64,000 bases of DNA from Anniella stebbinsi (lineage: Eukaryota; Chordata; Lepidosauria; Squamata; Anniellidae): positions 165,813,814 to 165,877,813 of the forward strand of contig JARDYH010000005.1 in NCBI GenBank assembly GCA_029215795.1, given 5' to 3'. Shown one piece after another: positions 10,839 through 23,900 of this stretch. The stretch's first letter is position 1. Each line of letters opens with the position of its first letter. The position numbers and the translations under genes are program-made. Below the pieces are notes generated by a model. It was not told the origin of the DNA and made no database searches. It worked only from the letters and a program-made list of their open reading frames with translations.

Positions 10839-10959
10839 ACTCATCAAATAACTTACAATAATAAATTATCTAGACATCAATAACCTTTACATTTACAATA
10901 ATTGCAATGGAATCATCTTGCTTATAATTCAAAAAATTCCAAACAGGCACCTATTTGTG

Positions 10960-11216
10960 TTCTGATTTATTTGTTTTATTTATTGCATATATATCCTGCC
11001 TTTTTTCCTCCAAGGAACCCAAGGTAGCATCCATAACCGTCCTCCTCTCCATTTTATCCTCACAACCACAACAACACTGTGAGGTAGGTTGGGCTGAGAG
11101 TCTGTGATTGGCCCAAAGCCACCTAGTAGGTTTCCGTGGCTGAGTGGGGACTAGAACCCAGGATCTCCCGACTCCCAGGTCAACACTTTAGCCACTACAC
11201 CACACTGGCTCTTTCT
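10960..11216 (-). mobile_element. Sauria-like SINE (tRNA-derived), reverse orientation
   Basis: Read on the minus strand it starts GAGCCAGTGTGGTGTAGTGG (A box), continues GGGTTCTAGTCCCCACTC (B box), GGGCCAATCACAGACTCTCAGCCCAACCTACCTCACA and ends with CTTGG..GGAGGAAAAAAGGCAGGATATA and an A/T-rich tail. This is the pattern of the squamate Sauria SINE family and the main support for assigning the window to a squamate. Confidence 0.8.
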
Positions 11217-11469
11217 GTTCTAATTAATTTGATCCTGTTCTAATTTATTTGTCCCATTTAATTTTGTTTAAGGCTATTGTTGCCTCCTTTCTATTCTTTC
11301 CCAATATTTGTCATAAAGAAAGTGTGCTGCTAATATGGCCGGGAACCCACAAACATGAGTACAAAAGCACACTCCCGCCCATGATTCCCAGCAACTGATG
11401 CACCTAAGCATACTGCCTCTGATACTGGTGGTAGCACATCACAGCCATGGCTAGTAGCCATCAACTCTG

Positions 11470-11592
11470 GCCCTGTCACTTACCCCCAGCCTAGCCTACC
11501 TCGCAAGGATGTTTTGAGGATGGAGAGGAAGAGGATACTGTACACCAGCTTAGGCTCCTGGGAGGAAAGGCAGGTTATAAATGAAACAACAA
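11470..11592 (+). mobile_element. SINE 3' half, Sauria-like
   Basis: Contains GTCACTTACCCCCAGCCTAGCCTACCTCGCAAGG and CTCCTGGGAGGAAAGGCAGGTTATAAATG, the 3' body and tail of the same SINE family without its tRNA head. The duplicate is at about 55840-55965. Confidence 0.6.
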
Positions 11593-11939
11593 AAAAGCTG
11601 GACTGGTTTACTGGGCTTTTAAAGATATCCAAGGCTTTGCCTTTCACCACATGTTCTAGCAGGAAATTCCACGAATGAGCCGTGTGTTGTGTGAAAACGG
11701 ACTTTCTTTGAATCTGGGTGAAAATGATTCTCTGGTTGAACCCCACGGAATAAAACAACGTGGGAATACTTTGACTACCATCTGTCATCACTATCCTACA
11801 TTACAATACAGAGATTGCCTTACTTATGCTCTATTCATTTATCCTGCTCCATAGATGCCAATTTGCATACAAGTATTGTATATAGTTAAGAGTTACTCTT
11901 TTGACCAAACCCTGAAGTACCATTGCTGTAACGTGGGTT

Positions 11940-12130
11940 TGTGTGTCTCTTTGCAGCTAGACTTCTTCACACAGTACCTAGCTAAAGTATGGAATTCACT
12001 ACCACAAGATATAGTGATGGCCATCAATTTGGATGGCTTTAAAACGAGATTGGAAAAAATCCTGGAGGAGAAGGCTATCAATGGCTGCCATGAGAGCTGT
12101 ATGCTACTTCCAGTATCAGAGGCATTATGT
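11940..12130 (+). mobile_element. CR1-like LINE 3' fragment
   Basis: Encodes DFFTQYLAKVWNSLPQ..VVMAINLDGFK-type residues (11960-12100), the conserved C-terminal extension of this LINE family. Duplicates are at about 25845 and 56355. Confidence 0.7.
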
Positions 12131-12229
12131 CTAAAGGTTTGCGGACAGGGGGAGGGAGACAGCTTGTTCCTACCACCCAGTCATCTCAGGGTTAAATAAA
12201 GTGAGCTGTAATTCCCCCGAGAGGAGGGA

Positions 12230-12680
12230 AATCTTCATCCTGAACTCATGCCCAGGAATGACTGCGCCGCCCTTTATCCTCTAGGCCTCCAGAGGATCTT
12301 TTGCCTGGAGTCGTCGTGGTCACGGAGAGCTCAGGACACAGAGGTAAAAGCTCAACATAAGGGTGGAAGCAAAGAGGAGGCCACAAGAATGGGGGGCGTT
12401 GGAGGGGAATATGGGTCAGAGCCCCCCCCCCCCAGCCCTCGGTTTCTTTGGTAGGGGGAGAAGCCAGGCAGTCCACATGTTTTCTTTAACATGATCCTCT
12501 CTGAACCCCTCTCCCTTCGACATCAATCTTGTCTGTTTTACACTTTTGTAGTTGAAGGTTTAAATTATGTTTTTATTGTCTTGTATTTTTGGCATGTCGT
12601 TTTTTGACAACCGCCCAGAGAGCTTTGGCTCCTTGGCGGTGTAGAAATGAAATGAATGGACTGGGAGGAAAGATTGGGAG
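12230..12680. other. Duplicated 5' flank of the KRAB-ZNF unit
   Basis: Shared with 26110-26560 and 56640-57075, including a C run (about 12421-12433) and TTTTTGACAACCGCCCAGAGAG, a LINE 3'-end motif also seen at 54535. No coding exon is recognised. Confidence 0.5.
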
Positions 12681-12699
12681 CTTGTTGTTCTTGTTGTTG

Positions 12700-13250
12700 T
12701 TGTTATTGTTGTTGTTGTTCAGCTGCAAAGAGGATCCCCACATGCTCCCTCCCCTCTCTGAGCTCTCTCCGGTCTCCGGTCTCTCCGGTCTCCGGTCTCC
12801 CCGGGGCGTTGGGGTTCGGTGGGGCTGAGCCTGAGGGAGCCATAGTGGTGAGCAGTCGTGCGCCAGCTGGAGCTGGGCCATGGTGAATCTCCGTGACCTG
12901 AAACGGCTGTTTCACTTTCGTTTCTGCCACACGGAATTGGGCCTGGAAGCTCATTAGGCTCCTATTTGCTTTCTAAAACTGAAGTCTGAAAGGAGAGACT
13001 GCAGGAACTGATCCTCAGCGGGAAAGGCTGCTGCTCAGGAGGATGGAGGCTCCTCCGCCTGGTTCCCCTGAGAGTTTGGCCGGACTTCTTAGGCAGGATT
13101 GGCAGCTGAGGCTGCGCGTCCCTCTGTGCTGTTGCCGTCCTTGCTCACGCCCGGCCCCACCATGTGCCTTGGAGGAAAGAGGGCAGAGAGTCCCCTTTCT
13201 ACTGCTCTTGAGAGCTAGCAGAGTGCCTAAGCAATCCACACACCAACCCT
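12700..13250 (+). promoter_or_regulatory. Putative promoter and first exon of gene 2
   Basis: A GC-rich block after a (GTT)n microsatellite contains repeated CTCTCCGGTCTCC, a GGGGCGTTGGGG Sp1-like box and several CpGs. It is well conserved in unit C (57190-57720) and partly in unit B (26580-26696). An ATG at 13043 opens an Arg/Pro/Cys-rich frame, and CCT|GTAAGG at 13250/13251 is a good donor. In unit C the frame shifts by one base near 57650, so this exon is more likely 5' UTR than coding. Promoter activity is inferred from composition and position. Confidence 0.4.
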
Positions 13251-13345
13251 GTAAGGTTGGCCTATGTAGGATCTGGTATGGTCGAGTGGTTTGAATGTTG
13301 GTCTTATTAGACCAAAGAGACCCAGGCTCCAATCCCACCTGGCTG
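13251..13345 (+). mobile_element. tRNA-like SINE head
   Basis: GGTATGGTCGAGTGGTTTGAATG resembles an A box and GACCCAGGCTCCAATCCCACC resembles a degraded B box. There is no clover-leaf strong enough for a tRNA gene. The copy in unit C (57735-57785) has lost part of the middle. Confidence 0.4.
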
Positions 13346-14325
13346 TAAAGGCATATGCCTTCTAGTGTATGAAATCGATAGGAATTGATTGTCTTTTTTG
13401 TAGACGTGATTGGTTCTGTTTGTGTTGTGAGCTAACTGCGAGTGCTGGAGATGGGGCAAAGAAGGTTGCCACAAGTGGGTTAGAGAGTTATTGGACATGG
13501 GAAAGCTTCTGGGGTTAGAAGGGCCACTACCTTCATTAAGGTGTTCCTGAAGCCAATAGTAAACCTGGTTGCATTGGGAAGCAGTCCTCTTAGGGTAGAT
13601 GTTAAATCTAGGCGTAGTAGCATGACCAGATCCAAAACAGGATGAAGTCACGGACACAGATGTTATAACTTGCTCACTTGTATTTAGAGATGTTTGTGTT
13701 GTGCCTTATCATAATGAAATCATGCTATTCTCTTCCTCTGCTTGAGTAATGATTATTTATTTTTCGGTACCAAATTTGTGTTGTCTGGCTTGGGAGATGC
13801 TTCAGGGTCCACTACCCATGTATTAATTTGTGAAGCCCCAAATGCTCTTTTCAAATTTGTAAATCGATTACTTAGTGGGGTCTGTCCTCAAAGCTCCTCT
13901 ATGCTCTTCTGGCGGTGAATCGCAGATGCACCTATCCAAGGCTGCCTCTACAAGAGGCATTTAAAGCACACTGGTAGGGTGGAGGGGGAATATGATATTC
14001 ATCTCATAGCTACAATCCTGACTGGGTGACTTTTGGTTTGTGAATCCCTCAGCTCAATTATCACTGGTTAGCAGTTCAGATTAAGCATGGAAGGCCATTT
14101 CTGTCACCCTGAACTCCTTGGAACAGATGTGTGACAATGCTCTCATAATATTTTGCCCAAGTTGCAGTGAGGGAATATTTTTTGTTTTGTCAACAGTGTG
14201 TTTCTGTGAGTAAATGTTACCATGAGTGCTGTTCCACATTTCTTGCATTTGCTCATGTGTCATTTTTATGGGTATTCCTACTTCTTTCTAGCAAAAGATG
14301 CAAACCCTTTTAATGGCGGAATAGT
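13346..14325. other. Intron 1 of the KRAB-ZNF unit A
   Basis: Non-coding sequence closely matched by 57790-59900 in unit C. Unit C carries an extra about 185-bp block and a LINE insertion within it. Unit B lacks most of this interval. Confidence 0.5.
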
Positions 14326-14480
14326 TATTTATTCATAATTACATTTATATCCCACCTTATTTTTCCTACAAGAAACCAAGGGTGGCTTGCATTATCCTCC
14401 TCCTCCTCTTCATTTTACCCTCACAACAATCTTGTGAGGTAGGTTAGGCTGAGAGGTAGTGATTGGCCCAGATCATCCTT
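14325..14480 (-). mobile_element. Sauria-like SINE fragment, reverse orientation
   Basis: CATTTATATCCCACCTTATTTTTCCTACAAG..CCTCACAACAATCTTGTGAGGTAGGTTAGGCTGAGAG is the reverse 3' half of the SINE. Copies are at 27320-27400 (partial) and 59925-60066. Confidence 0.7.
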
Positions 14481-16190
14481 CCCAAAATGGGAGACACCTC
14501 AGGAGGGTTAGGCTTATTTGTTTACATTTATGTATATATTTCTGGAAACCATCCTTCGTGAACAATGGATCCTAGAGTGCTTAAAGCCTTGTATTTAAAT
14601 AACAAATACTCAACAAAAATATTACATTTTAACTATATTATGATAGTTTACACATTACCTATACAATATATCAGTGTTCTTCAAACTTTTCCCCATGACA
14701 CAGTGCAGTAATATCACATTCCCTCAAGACTCTTATTCATGTGCTTAGTCTGGACGTGTCTGACATGTAGTATGTTTTTGACTCATTACTCAAGACATAT
14801 TAATTTAAGGAGATTCTTTATAATTAAATCCCAGTGAGCTCTCTGGAAAGTACTTCTAAGTAACCATGCATAGGTATAGGTAGCTCAAAGTGTTTAAGAG
14901 TAGCTGGATCGTGCCATTTGGTATAAATATATATATTGTTCAGACATATTTAAAAGGGAAACCCTTCACCCCACCCCCACATAGACTGCAATTCCTAAAT
15001 GGGCAGCCTTTTGTCCTACAAGGCCTGAGGGGGGTGAGAAGAAATGAATCCTGTGAAGCCTGAACCTGACACAAAAGGAGAATGGCTTTAGTCTTGCAAA
15101 GAGATCTGTTGGGAAACATGGAGGTAATTTGCCTGGAGGTAATTTAGACTGATCCCCAAACACATAACAATACAGACAACTAGAGACTGACTGAGGAATC
15201 TGCCAGCCAGAATGTGAGCTAACTGATGTTATCTGGTTGGGCATTGCCCCCACTGGAAATACCAGTGGGGGTATGAGCCCCCCCTAGTTTGCGCCTCTGG
15301 TGAGTTTAGTATTGGAGGGCAGAGTAGGAGGTTCCCTACAGTCAGCAACCTGGGGGCTGATTGTGGCCTTGGGCTGTCCCTGGCTGTGCGGCTCTGAGGA
15401 TATCAAAATTAGCAGTTGTAGCATCATGATTTTGTGTGGTTGGGTGACCCTCCCCCTCCGGACCTAGTTTCTCCTCCCATTACAGTGCAGGAGGCCAAGA
15501 ACTGTAGGTGTCCCCAATGCAGCGCCCTCCAATGGCACGTGTGAAGGAGTTCCCAACATGGTGCCCACGAAAACAATTATTTTCTAATTATTTTACCAAG
15601 TTTTTAATATATGTAGAAGGATTTGTATGAAATAAGTATAATGTTCTATCAGTTATACATAAGTGGTCCAGATAGCCAAATAAGTATCCACTTGGAGGTG
15701 GAGCCTATATGCCGCCCATTCAAATACTGAAAACTTTGTAATGTCCTCGATCCATTGCATTATAGGACGTGAGTGTTTCTCCTTGTAATTTCAAACATTT
15801 ACACTGACCGTTTGTCAATTTCCATGAAGCAGGTAAACTATTTCAAAGAACATTTACATCTGCAAATATTAAAGACTGTTTCAATACAAAATATGTCTGT
15901 GTAAGAACCTTTTGGACTTTGCCCAATCATGTTTGAAAGACTCATTAGCTGTACTGCACCATCAGCAGTTAGCTAATTTTGACAGTCCCTTACTAAAATG
16001 ACATTGCAGTGTGCAATTGATACAAAATTGCTGAACGAGATCCAGCCTAAGATCCAGAGCTGCAACTGGTAGACGCCAAATCGGCGATCCACTGATGAGG
16101 CATTTTGTGTTTGTGCCCACAGCAGTTTCTGAAATTCCCAGATGGGTCCAAAGGGATGCCTAGTTTGTGCCTTCTTTGTTTCCTCTACAG
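14481..16190. other. Intron sequence, unit A
   Basis: Conserved with 60067-61775 in unit C at high apparent identity and partly with 27640-28418 in unit B. No coding exon is recognised. Confidence 0.5.
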
Positions 16191-16273
16191 GCCTTGCAAT
16201 GGCATCAGAGTCACGATCTCCTTCGTCTATTCTGAGAGGTGGAGTAGAATAAGGTCTCCTGCAGTCTGCTGAG
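16191..16273 (+). other. 83-nt exon upstream of the KRAB-like exon (unit A)
   Basis: Bounded by TTTGTTTCCTCTACAG (acceptor) and GAG|GTAAGG (donor), and conserved at the same length in units B and C. An ATG at 16199 opens a frame (MASESRSPSSIL...) that joins the KRAB-like exon in frame. However, unit A has TAA at codon 18, and units B and C have TGA at codon 13. The exon is therefore either 5' UTR or the damaged original start exon. Confidence 0.5.
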
Positions 16274-16525
16274 GTAAGGGAGGGGTCATTGGGGAGTGCT
16301 GAAGGGGGCAGCCAGAGGGCCTCCCTCTGTGTTGGAGGGGTGGGGAGTCTTTCCTGTTTGGTAACAATAGTAAATCTACTGATTATGTGAAATTGTGAAA
16401 CCTGAAAAAATAAAATGAAATAAAAAGCACCCACCAAGGAACCCAGTTTTTACATCCTTTTCTAAACTGGGAGCCCTGGTGCATATGGGGAGGCTATTTC
16501 TAAGTGGAGACTTCTTTTCTTTCAG

Positions 16526-16643
16526 CGGCTGTTGGCCTTTGAGGAGGTGGCTGTGCCTTTCACCGAAGGGGAGTGGGACTTCTGCATCCAGGACAAAGAG
16601 CTTGAAGTCATGCTGGAGAACCAAGGGAATGTGGACTCTCTGG
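16526..16643 (+). CDS. KRAB-A-like exon (gene 2)
   Basis: After the acceptor CTTTTCTTTCAG the exon reads RLLAFEEVAVPFTEGEW, then DKELEVMLENQGNVDSLG, and ends one base into a codon before GTATGG. It matches the KRAB A-box pattern (FEDVAV.F...EW...VMLEN...SLG), the domain that recruits the TRIM28/KAP1 corepressor. The exon is 118 nt where KRAB-A exons are usually about 127 nt. The missing three codons lie between EW and VMLEN, and Glu-Val replaces Asp-Val. The MLE motif needed for KAP1 contact is present. Its phase-1 end fits the finger exon at 18938, giving Gly at the junction. Function is doubtful because of the shortening and the stop in the preceding exon. Confidence 0.7.
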
Positions 16644-17320
16644 GTATGGATGCTTTTGCCTCGGCTAATAGATGGAGGTGGGATGAATTCGTATTGGCCA
16701 TTTCCCTCTGGAAGGGTGGGGGACCAGTAAGGATGGTCTGCCCCAGAGGCTAGCGGAGACTGTGGGATTTGGCAGTGGGTAGGGCTGGCCCTCCTGTTCT
16801 AGCCCGAGTGGATGTGTGGAATGCAAAGGTGTCCAAGGCAATTGACACAAACAACTTCTATTGAGCAGAGCCTGGGCAGCACTACCATAAGCACTTATTC
16901 TAATGAAGCAAATGGGCCATCATTACAAAGAGAGAGATGGGGAGGGGTTTCACTTGAGCTTCCTGCAAGAACTAAACATGGCAGGTTCTCTTAATGTTAT
17001 GTATTAATCAGAACAACCTGCTGTAATCCTTAATAAATTGCTCTTCTGCTACAATCAATTTCACAGTTCCATCTGCATTTCCCTAAAACACTTAACAACA
17101 CTGGACAGAATTATCATATACTACTCTTACATACACCCTTCTGCAAATTGGAAATAACAAACTGGGCTATATATCTATTTAATATTTTTTTATTGAATTT
17201 TACATTAATAACAAACGGGTGTAACATCCAAGCACATCAAACATAACACAATAATAAAAAACGGGATATCCTTGCTACACACATTCAGCATCGAACTAAG
17301 TCAATCAGGTGACACAGTTA
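16644..17320. other. Intron between KRAB-like and finger exons, unit A
   Basis: Conserved with 28875-29125 and 30060-30290 in unit B and 62227-62890 in unit C. The stretch at about 17165-17290 resembles a reverse L1 3' end (TTTTTTTATTGAATTTTACATTAATAAC). No second KRAB box is recognised. Confidence 0.5.
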
Positions 17321-18605
17321 TTTATTTATTTATGGACACTATTTATATTCCACTCATTTATCTAAAAAAAAGACTCCAGAGCGGCGAACATAGGTATAAT
17401 CTGTAAAAGAAAGATTTTAAAAGCAAATTGAAATGGTTCAATTTAAAAACAAAGGAACCAGAAAAACAGTACCTGCACAATTGAGGAATGTTTCTCAAAA
17501 CAGAGTTGTTAGCAGGACCAGAAGCAGTCTAGTGTTGGCGCCTGCCTGACCTCCAGGGGCAGGGAGTTCCACAGAGAAGGGGCCACTACACTAAAGTCTC
17601 TTCTCCTGGTGGATTCCAAACGGGCCAAAGGTCCATGTGGAACCACCTGGAGCATGCTCTCCAACTACCTCAGTGATCGGGCAGGTTGGTAAGGGAGAAG
17701 CCGTCTCAGGTATCCTGGTCCCAAGTTGTTTAGGAGTTTGTATGCTAGTACCAAAACCTTAAACCTGGCCTAGTAGCCAATAGGCAGCCAGTGCAATTCC
17801 CTCAGCAAAGGAGTAACATGCTGAAAAGAGGCAGCTCCTGATAACAGCCGGGCTGCTGCGTTCTGCACTAGCTCCAGCTTCCGGAGCAACTTTAAGGGCA
17901 GCCCCGCATAGCGTGCATTGCAGTAATCCAGTCTTGAGGTTACTAATGCCTGTACCACTGTGGCCAAGCTATCCCTCTCCAGAAGAGGCCGTAGTTGGCG
18001 AGTCTGCCAAAGCTGGTAAAAGGCACTCCAAGCCGCTACAGCCACTTGGGCCTCCAGCGACAATAATGGCTTTAGGAGTGCAACCCCATCCTGAACAGGC
18101 AATGATCTTTTTTCTGGACTTGGAACCATTCACCCACAGGGCTTCTGTCTTTCCAGGATTCAGCTTCCGTTTATTGGTCTTCATCCAGCCCATTACTGAT
18201 TTTAGCACTGATCTAGGACTTGCAAAGCATCTCCGGATTCAGATGTCACAGGGAGATAGAGCTGTGTGTCATCACCGTACTGATTGAAATTTGCTCCAAA
18301 TCCCCTAATGACTGCCCCCAAAGGCTTCATATAGATGGTAAACAACTTTGGGGAGAAGATAGTGCCCTGGGATACTTTAACTTAATTGCCAAGGGGCCGA
18401 AAAACGATTACCCAATGTCACTCTCTGAAATCGATAAGATAGGATCAGAACCATCGTAACACAGTGCCTCCAACGCCCATCTCACTGAATCGATCGAGGA
18501 GGATACCATGGTCGACAGTATCAAAAGCCGAAGAGAGATCACGCAGAATTAACTGGGTTGTACTCCCCCTGTCTGTCATCCATCAGGGCGACCAAGGCTG
18601 AAGCG
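17321..18605 (-). mobile_element. CR1/L2-group LINE, 3' half, reverse orientation
   Basis: Minus-strand translation gives MGWMKTNKRKLNPGKTEAL, then LVTSRLDYCNARYAGLPLK and LVQNAAARLLSG, then LLRELHWLPIGY, the RT C-terminal half and extension. The part near 18500-18600 corresponds to the DLSAAFDT region. Frames are broken. The matching copy in unit C (62893 onwards) shows that this insertion predates the A/C duplication. Confidence 0.8.
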
Positions 18606-20068
<1,463 letters not shown>

Positions 20069-20470
20069 GAGTAAGCCATATAAACCCATGTATTGCAAAG
20101 AGGTTCATGGTGAGCTCAAACTTCGCTACACTTTATAACATCCATAAATGCCTCTCCATGCCTCTCTCTGTACAGAGAAAGGGAACCGGGCTTGGATTAT
20201 GTCGTGTTTCGCTGAAATGATGGGACATGGGCCCCGCCTTCAATGTCATCCATCCATATCAATATGTCTTTAGAGGAAATCCAGAACCCAGGACCAATCC
20301 AGTTTCCTATCCTTGGCTTAAATGTTTGAAAAATAGACAGTAAACATTCTCAACAGCAACAGCTTATGATAACAGAAATATTCCTTAAGTACTATGTTAA
20401 TTAACCCCTGTAGTGGATAAAAAAGTGACCACAAGTCAAATAGGTTTGATAGAACTGAACTTCTTGAGAA
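20069..20470 (+). other. 3' UTR-like flank of gene 2
   Basis: Homologous to 36720-37024 plus 44562-44615 downstream of gene 3 (TCAATGTCATCCA.CCATATCA, TTTAGAGGAAATCCAG, GTTAATTAAC.CCTGTAGTGGATAAAAAAG). It provides the uninterrupted form of the L1-like insertion site near 20450. No clear AATAAA is seen. Confidence 0.55.
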
Positions 20471-20489
20471 GTGTTTATTCAGCAGTTTT

Positions 20490-21240
20490 ACATGCAATTC
20501 AGTTGTTGTTATTTACAATATTTATATACTGCTCAATTATCTAAAACAGATTCCAGAGTGGTGAGCATAGCTATAAACAGTAAAAGAGAGAAAATTAAAA
20601 ACCAAATTAAAATTGTTCAATTTAAAACAAAGGAACCAGAAAAGCAGTGGCTAGTCAGTTGCAGAAGCCTTCTCAAAAGAGTTGTTTTCAGGAGGTGCCA
20701 GAAGCAGCCTAGTGTTGGCATGTGCCTGACCTCCAGGGGTAGGGAGTTCCACACAGAAGGGGCCACGACTCTAAAGTCTCTTCTACTGGTGGATTCCAAT
20801 CGGGCCAAAGGTCCATGTGGAACCACTTGGAACATGCTCTCTGATGACCTCACTGATTGGGCAGGTTGGAAAGGGAGAAGATGCTCCCTCAGGTATCTTG
20901 GTCCCAGGTTTTTTAGAGCTTTGTATGCCAGTACCAAAACCTGAAACCTGGCCTGATAGCCAATAGGCAGCCAGTGCAATTCCCTCAACAAAGGAGTTCT
21001 ATGCTAAAAAGAGGCAGCTCCTGATAATAGCCGGGCTGCTGCGTTCTGCTCTAGCTCAACCTTAAGGGCAGCCCTGCATAGCGTGCATTGCAGTAATCCA
21101 GTCTTGAGGTTACTAATGCCTGTACCACTGTGGCCAAGCTAATCCCTGTCCAGAAGAGGCCATAGATGGCAACCCAGCCAAAGCTGGTAAAAGGCACTCC
21201 AAGCTGCCATGGCCACTTGGGCCTCCAGTGACAATAGAGC
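20490..21240 (-). mobile_element. CR1/L2-group LINE, 3' fragment, reverse orientation
   Basis: Minus-strand frame 20617-20991 reads MLRELHWLPIGYQARFQVLV, then LAYKALKNLGPRYL and VWNSLPLEVRH, the LINE C-terminal extension. It is the same subfamily as 17321-18605. Confidence 0.8.
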
Positions 21241-22360
21241 TCCCAGTCCAGAGAGATTCGGAAGCTCTTTTTCTACAACAATTAAAGCTGTATTGACTCC
21301 TAGACTTACTCAGCATTTTTCTAAGATCTGGCAGGGCGAGGATCCTTCCAACACCTGGAAAATGTCCCGGATAACAGTAATACCAAAACCTGGAAAAGAA
21401 CACAAAGGTGGGTTCCTATCGCCCAATCCCATTACTTATTCAGAATGTTAAAAAATCATCTAGTTCAACGATTAAATAAGGTGGTAGGTAACATAATTCA
21501 TGTAAACTAGATTGGATTCATTCCCCAAAGACCTATATCAGACCCCCATTATAAATATATCCGGGTAATTTAGAGACAACTGTCATCACTAGAATTTCTG
21601 AATGGGAAAAGAAGGGATATTTTGGATTGAGAGATTTTTAAGCTCAAGATAAACCAAAAACAACAGAACAACTCAGAACAGACCTAGGAGACTTGGGCCT
21701 AGGATGGCTACAAGAATTACAATTATCCCACTTCTACAGAGATCCCAACATCAAGACATACACACTCAGAGCCCTAGCAGGATTAGAACGAGTAATGCTA
21801 ATGGGAGGGAAGGGAATTGTAGTTTTAGTTTAGGCTATCCTAATAGATGCCCAGATGGGTTCAATGGTGGGCTTGAAGAAAGCGTGGGAAGGAGATTTTG
21901 GAAGGGAATTAGAAGATGCAAGTTGGAACAAATCATAGGAAAATAGACCACCCAGATCAAAATCAGCCTCTATCAGAGAAACCTCTTTGAAGGTACGGCA
22001 CAGATGGTACCACACTCCAATACAACTGGTGCATATTACTTCAACATGCAGCTCCCTTTGTTGGAGAGGCACGTATTTTCATTTATGTTGGACCTGTCCA
22101 CATATACAGGGATTCTAGATGTTAGTACATAGAACCTAATGTAAGACTGAAATTCAAAATGCGTCAGAATTGATTTTACAACAAAATACGTCCACTTCTG
22201 TTGTGAGCATTTGGACATTATAACGACAAATGAAATCACACAGCACAATTATTAATTAATTTGTTTATATTTTTGTCTTTCATATTGTTTCCTAAAATTG
22301 TATTAACCAAGTTTTCTGTAACAGATGAATAAACCCCAATTGCTAGGGGACTGTTTTATT
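21241..22360 (+). mobile_element. L1 LINE ORF2 fragments
   Basis: Contains the L1 RT phrase WKMSRITVIPKPGKE (about 21355-21400) and later the ORF2 C-terminal pattern GLKKAWEGDFGRELEDASW (about 21868-21925). Stops and deletions lie between. It ends near AATAAACCCCAATTGC. Confidence 0.65.
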
Positions 22361-22379
22361 TTCTGTTATACCTACAACA

Positions 22380-23110
22380 CAGTATTAAAAAGAAAAGAAA
22401 AGAATCCATGTGATTATTTCTCTAAACCAAACTTTTCTATGGCTTCTATCATAAATGTCCATACATTTCCACATTCAAAAGGTAATAATGATATGTAAGT
22501 AGCTTTTACTGTATAAACTATTCCTCTTTTTTTATAATCCACGACAAGTCCCCCTGGAATAAAGTCTGATTTTCTTAAACGTAATTTGCAATAATACCAT
22601 GTACCCTTTCTGCTAACCTGGCCACAAAAGCCACGATTAATACTGATATGGACTGCAGGACCTATATTATTTGTAAATCCCTACCATATCTATTTCCTTC
22701 CAAGACATTTGTCTTGGCACCCTTTTTAAAAGTTTGGTAAAATGTATTCTATCTGGGCTTGGTGATGAATCCGTTTTAAATACCCTCCATAGTTTCTTCC
22801 AGCTCTTGGCATGTAACTGAAACTTCTAAATTTTCCCTTTGTACTTCCAGCGATCTGGGAATGGGAATATTCCTCATAAAATGTAATATATCCTCAAGAG
22901 TTTCGATAGATTTATAGAAATGCCCCATATTACAAAATCCTCAGTGATGCCATTATGATGATGCACTTGATCATTATTTGTTTTTGGAAAACTGCATAGT
23001 TTCATATTATCTCCTTTTTTCAAAAGTTGCTAATTTTCTTGATTTGTTACTACATTGAAATATTTATTTGGGAAATATTCATGTTTTGGCTGCTAAATAG
23101 GTATTTAAAG
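22380..23110 (-). mobile_element. L1 LINE ORF2 fragment, reverse orientation
   Basis: AAACTTTTCTATGGCTTCTATCATAAATGTCCA read in reverse resembles the L1 RT block preceding the catalytic core. It is clearer in the copy at 48235, whose reverse strand reads NVEKAFELIEWTF. Confidence 0.6.
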
Positions 23111-23279
23111 GTGAAATTCTATGCACATTGAGACAGAAAAAGCTCTACAACATAGATAGCTGTGGAACGTGGGGAGTCGTAGGAATTTGTCTTTTCTAAC
23201 ATGCATAGGACTGTGCTATAACAGATTTTAATTAGTCCCTTGTTTTTTTTTCTGTTCTCACTTTACTTTCGTCCATACC

Positions 23280-23900
23280 GTGCACAGTCCAAAAGGCACA
23301 TGAGGCAGCCACTTTCCTGAAGCTAAGACATTTTTCTCCCTCTTTCATAATACTAATGGATAAGTGGAAGTACTTCTTCACACAGTGCAGAACTAACTAT
23401 GGAATTTACTACTGCAAGACATTGTTATGGCCACCAATTTGGATGGCTCTAAAAGGAAGGTAGACAAATTCTTGGAGGAATGGCTACTATTCCTGATGGC
23501 TCTGTGCTACCTCCAGTATCAGTGGCAGAATGCCTGTGTACACCAGTTGCTGGGGAACATAGGTGGGAGAATGCTGTGGCTCTCATGTCCTGTTGGTGAG
23601 TTTCCATCAGCAACTGATTGGCCAGAATGTGTCAATAGAATGCTGGACTAGACACATTCCTGAAGAAGAAGGCTATCGATAGCTATTAGTCCTGATGTAT
23701 ATGTGCCACTTCCAGTCGCCGAGGCAGTAAGCCTATATACACCGATTGCTGGGGAACATGGGCAGGAGGGTGATGTTGTATCGATGTCCTACTTGTGGGT
23801 TCCTGGTTGACAGCTGGTTGGCCACTGTCTGAACAGAGTGCTTGTTTCCATAGACGCTTGGTCTGATCCAGGATGGCTTTTCTGATGATTTTAATAAATA
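23280..23900 (+). mobile_element. CR1-like LINE 3' fragments, partly tandem
   Basis: Contains MATNLDGSKRKVDKFLEEWL (23427-) and then a second copy of the terminal segment from about 23650 (CTGAAGAAGAAGGCTATCGATAGC to GGTCTGATCCAGGATGGCTTTTCT). Confidence 0.65.

Larger units (their letters stand above)
7041..18605. repeat. Segmental duplication unit A
   Basis: Most of this interval is matched in order by unit C (from about 50325) and more patchily by unit B. Shared landmarks are the segment starting at 7041, the CR1-like fragment at 7340, the TGGGCAGG..CAGAAAAGCAAGTTC block (9885/53386), the CR1 tail (10740/54940), the Sauria-like SINE (10960/55145), the GC block (12700/57190), the 83-nt exon, the KRAB-like exon and the reverse LINE (17325/62893). 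Unit A alone carries the LTR element at 8361-9664. Confidence 0.8.

Noticed and set aside
13043..13294. Conserved N-terminal coding exon MEAPPPGSPESLAG..
   Set aside because: The frame is lost in unit C by one base and the sequence has no known domain, so I list it only as a possible first exon.
13251..13345. Functional tRNA gene
   Set aside because: The A and B boxes are only approximate, arms do not pair well, and it is part of a duplicated SINE-like repeat.
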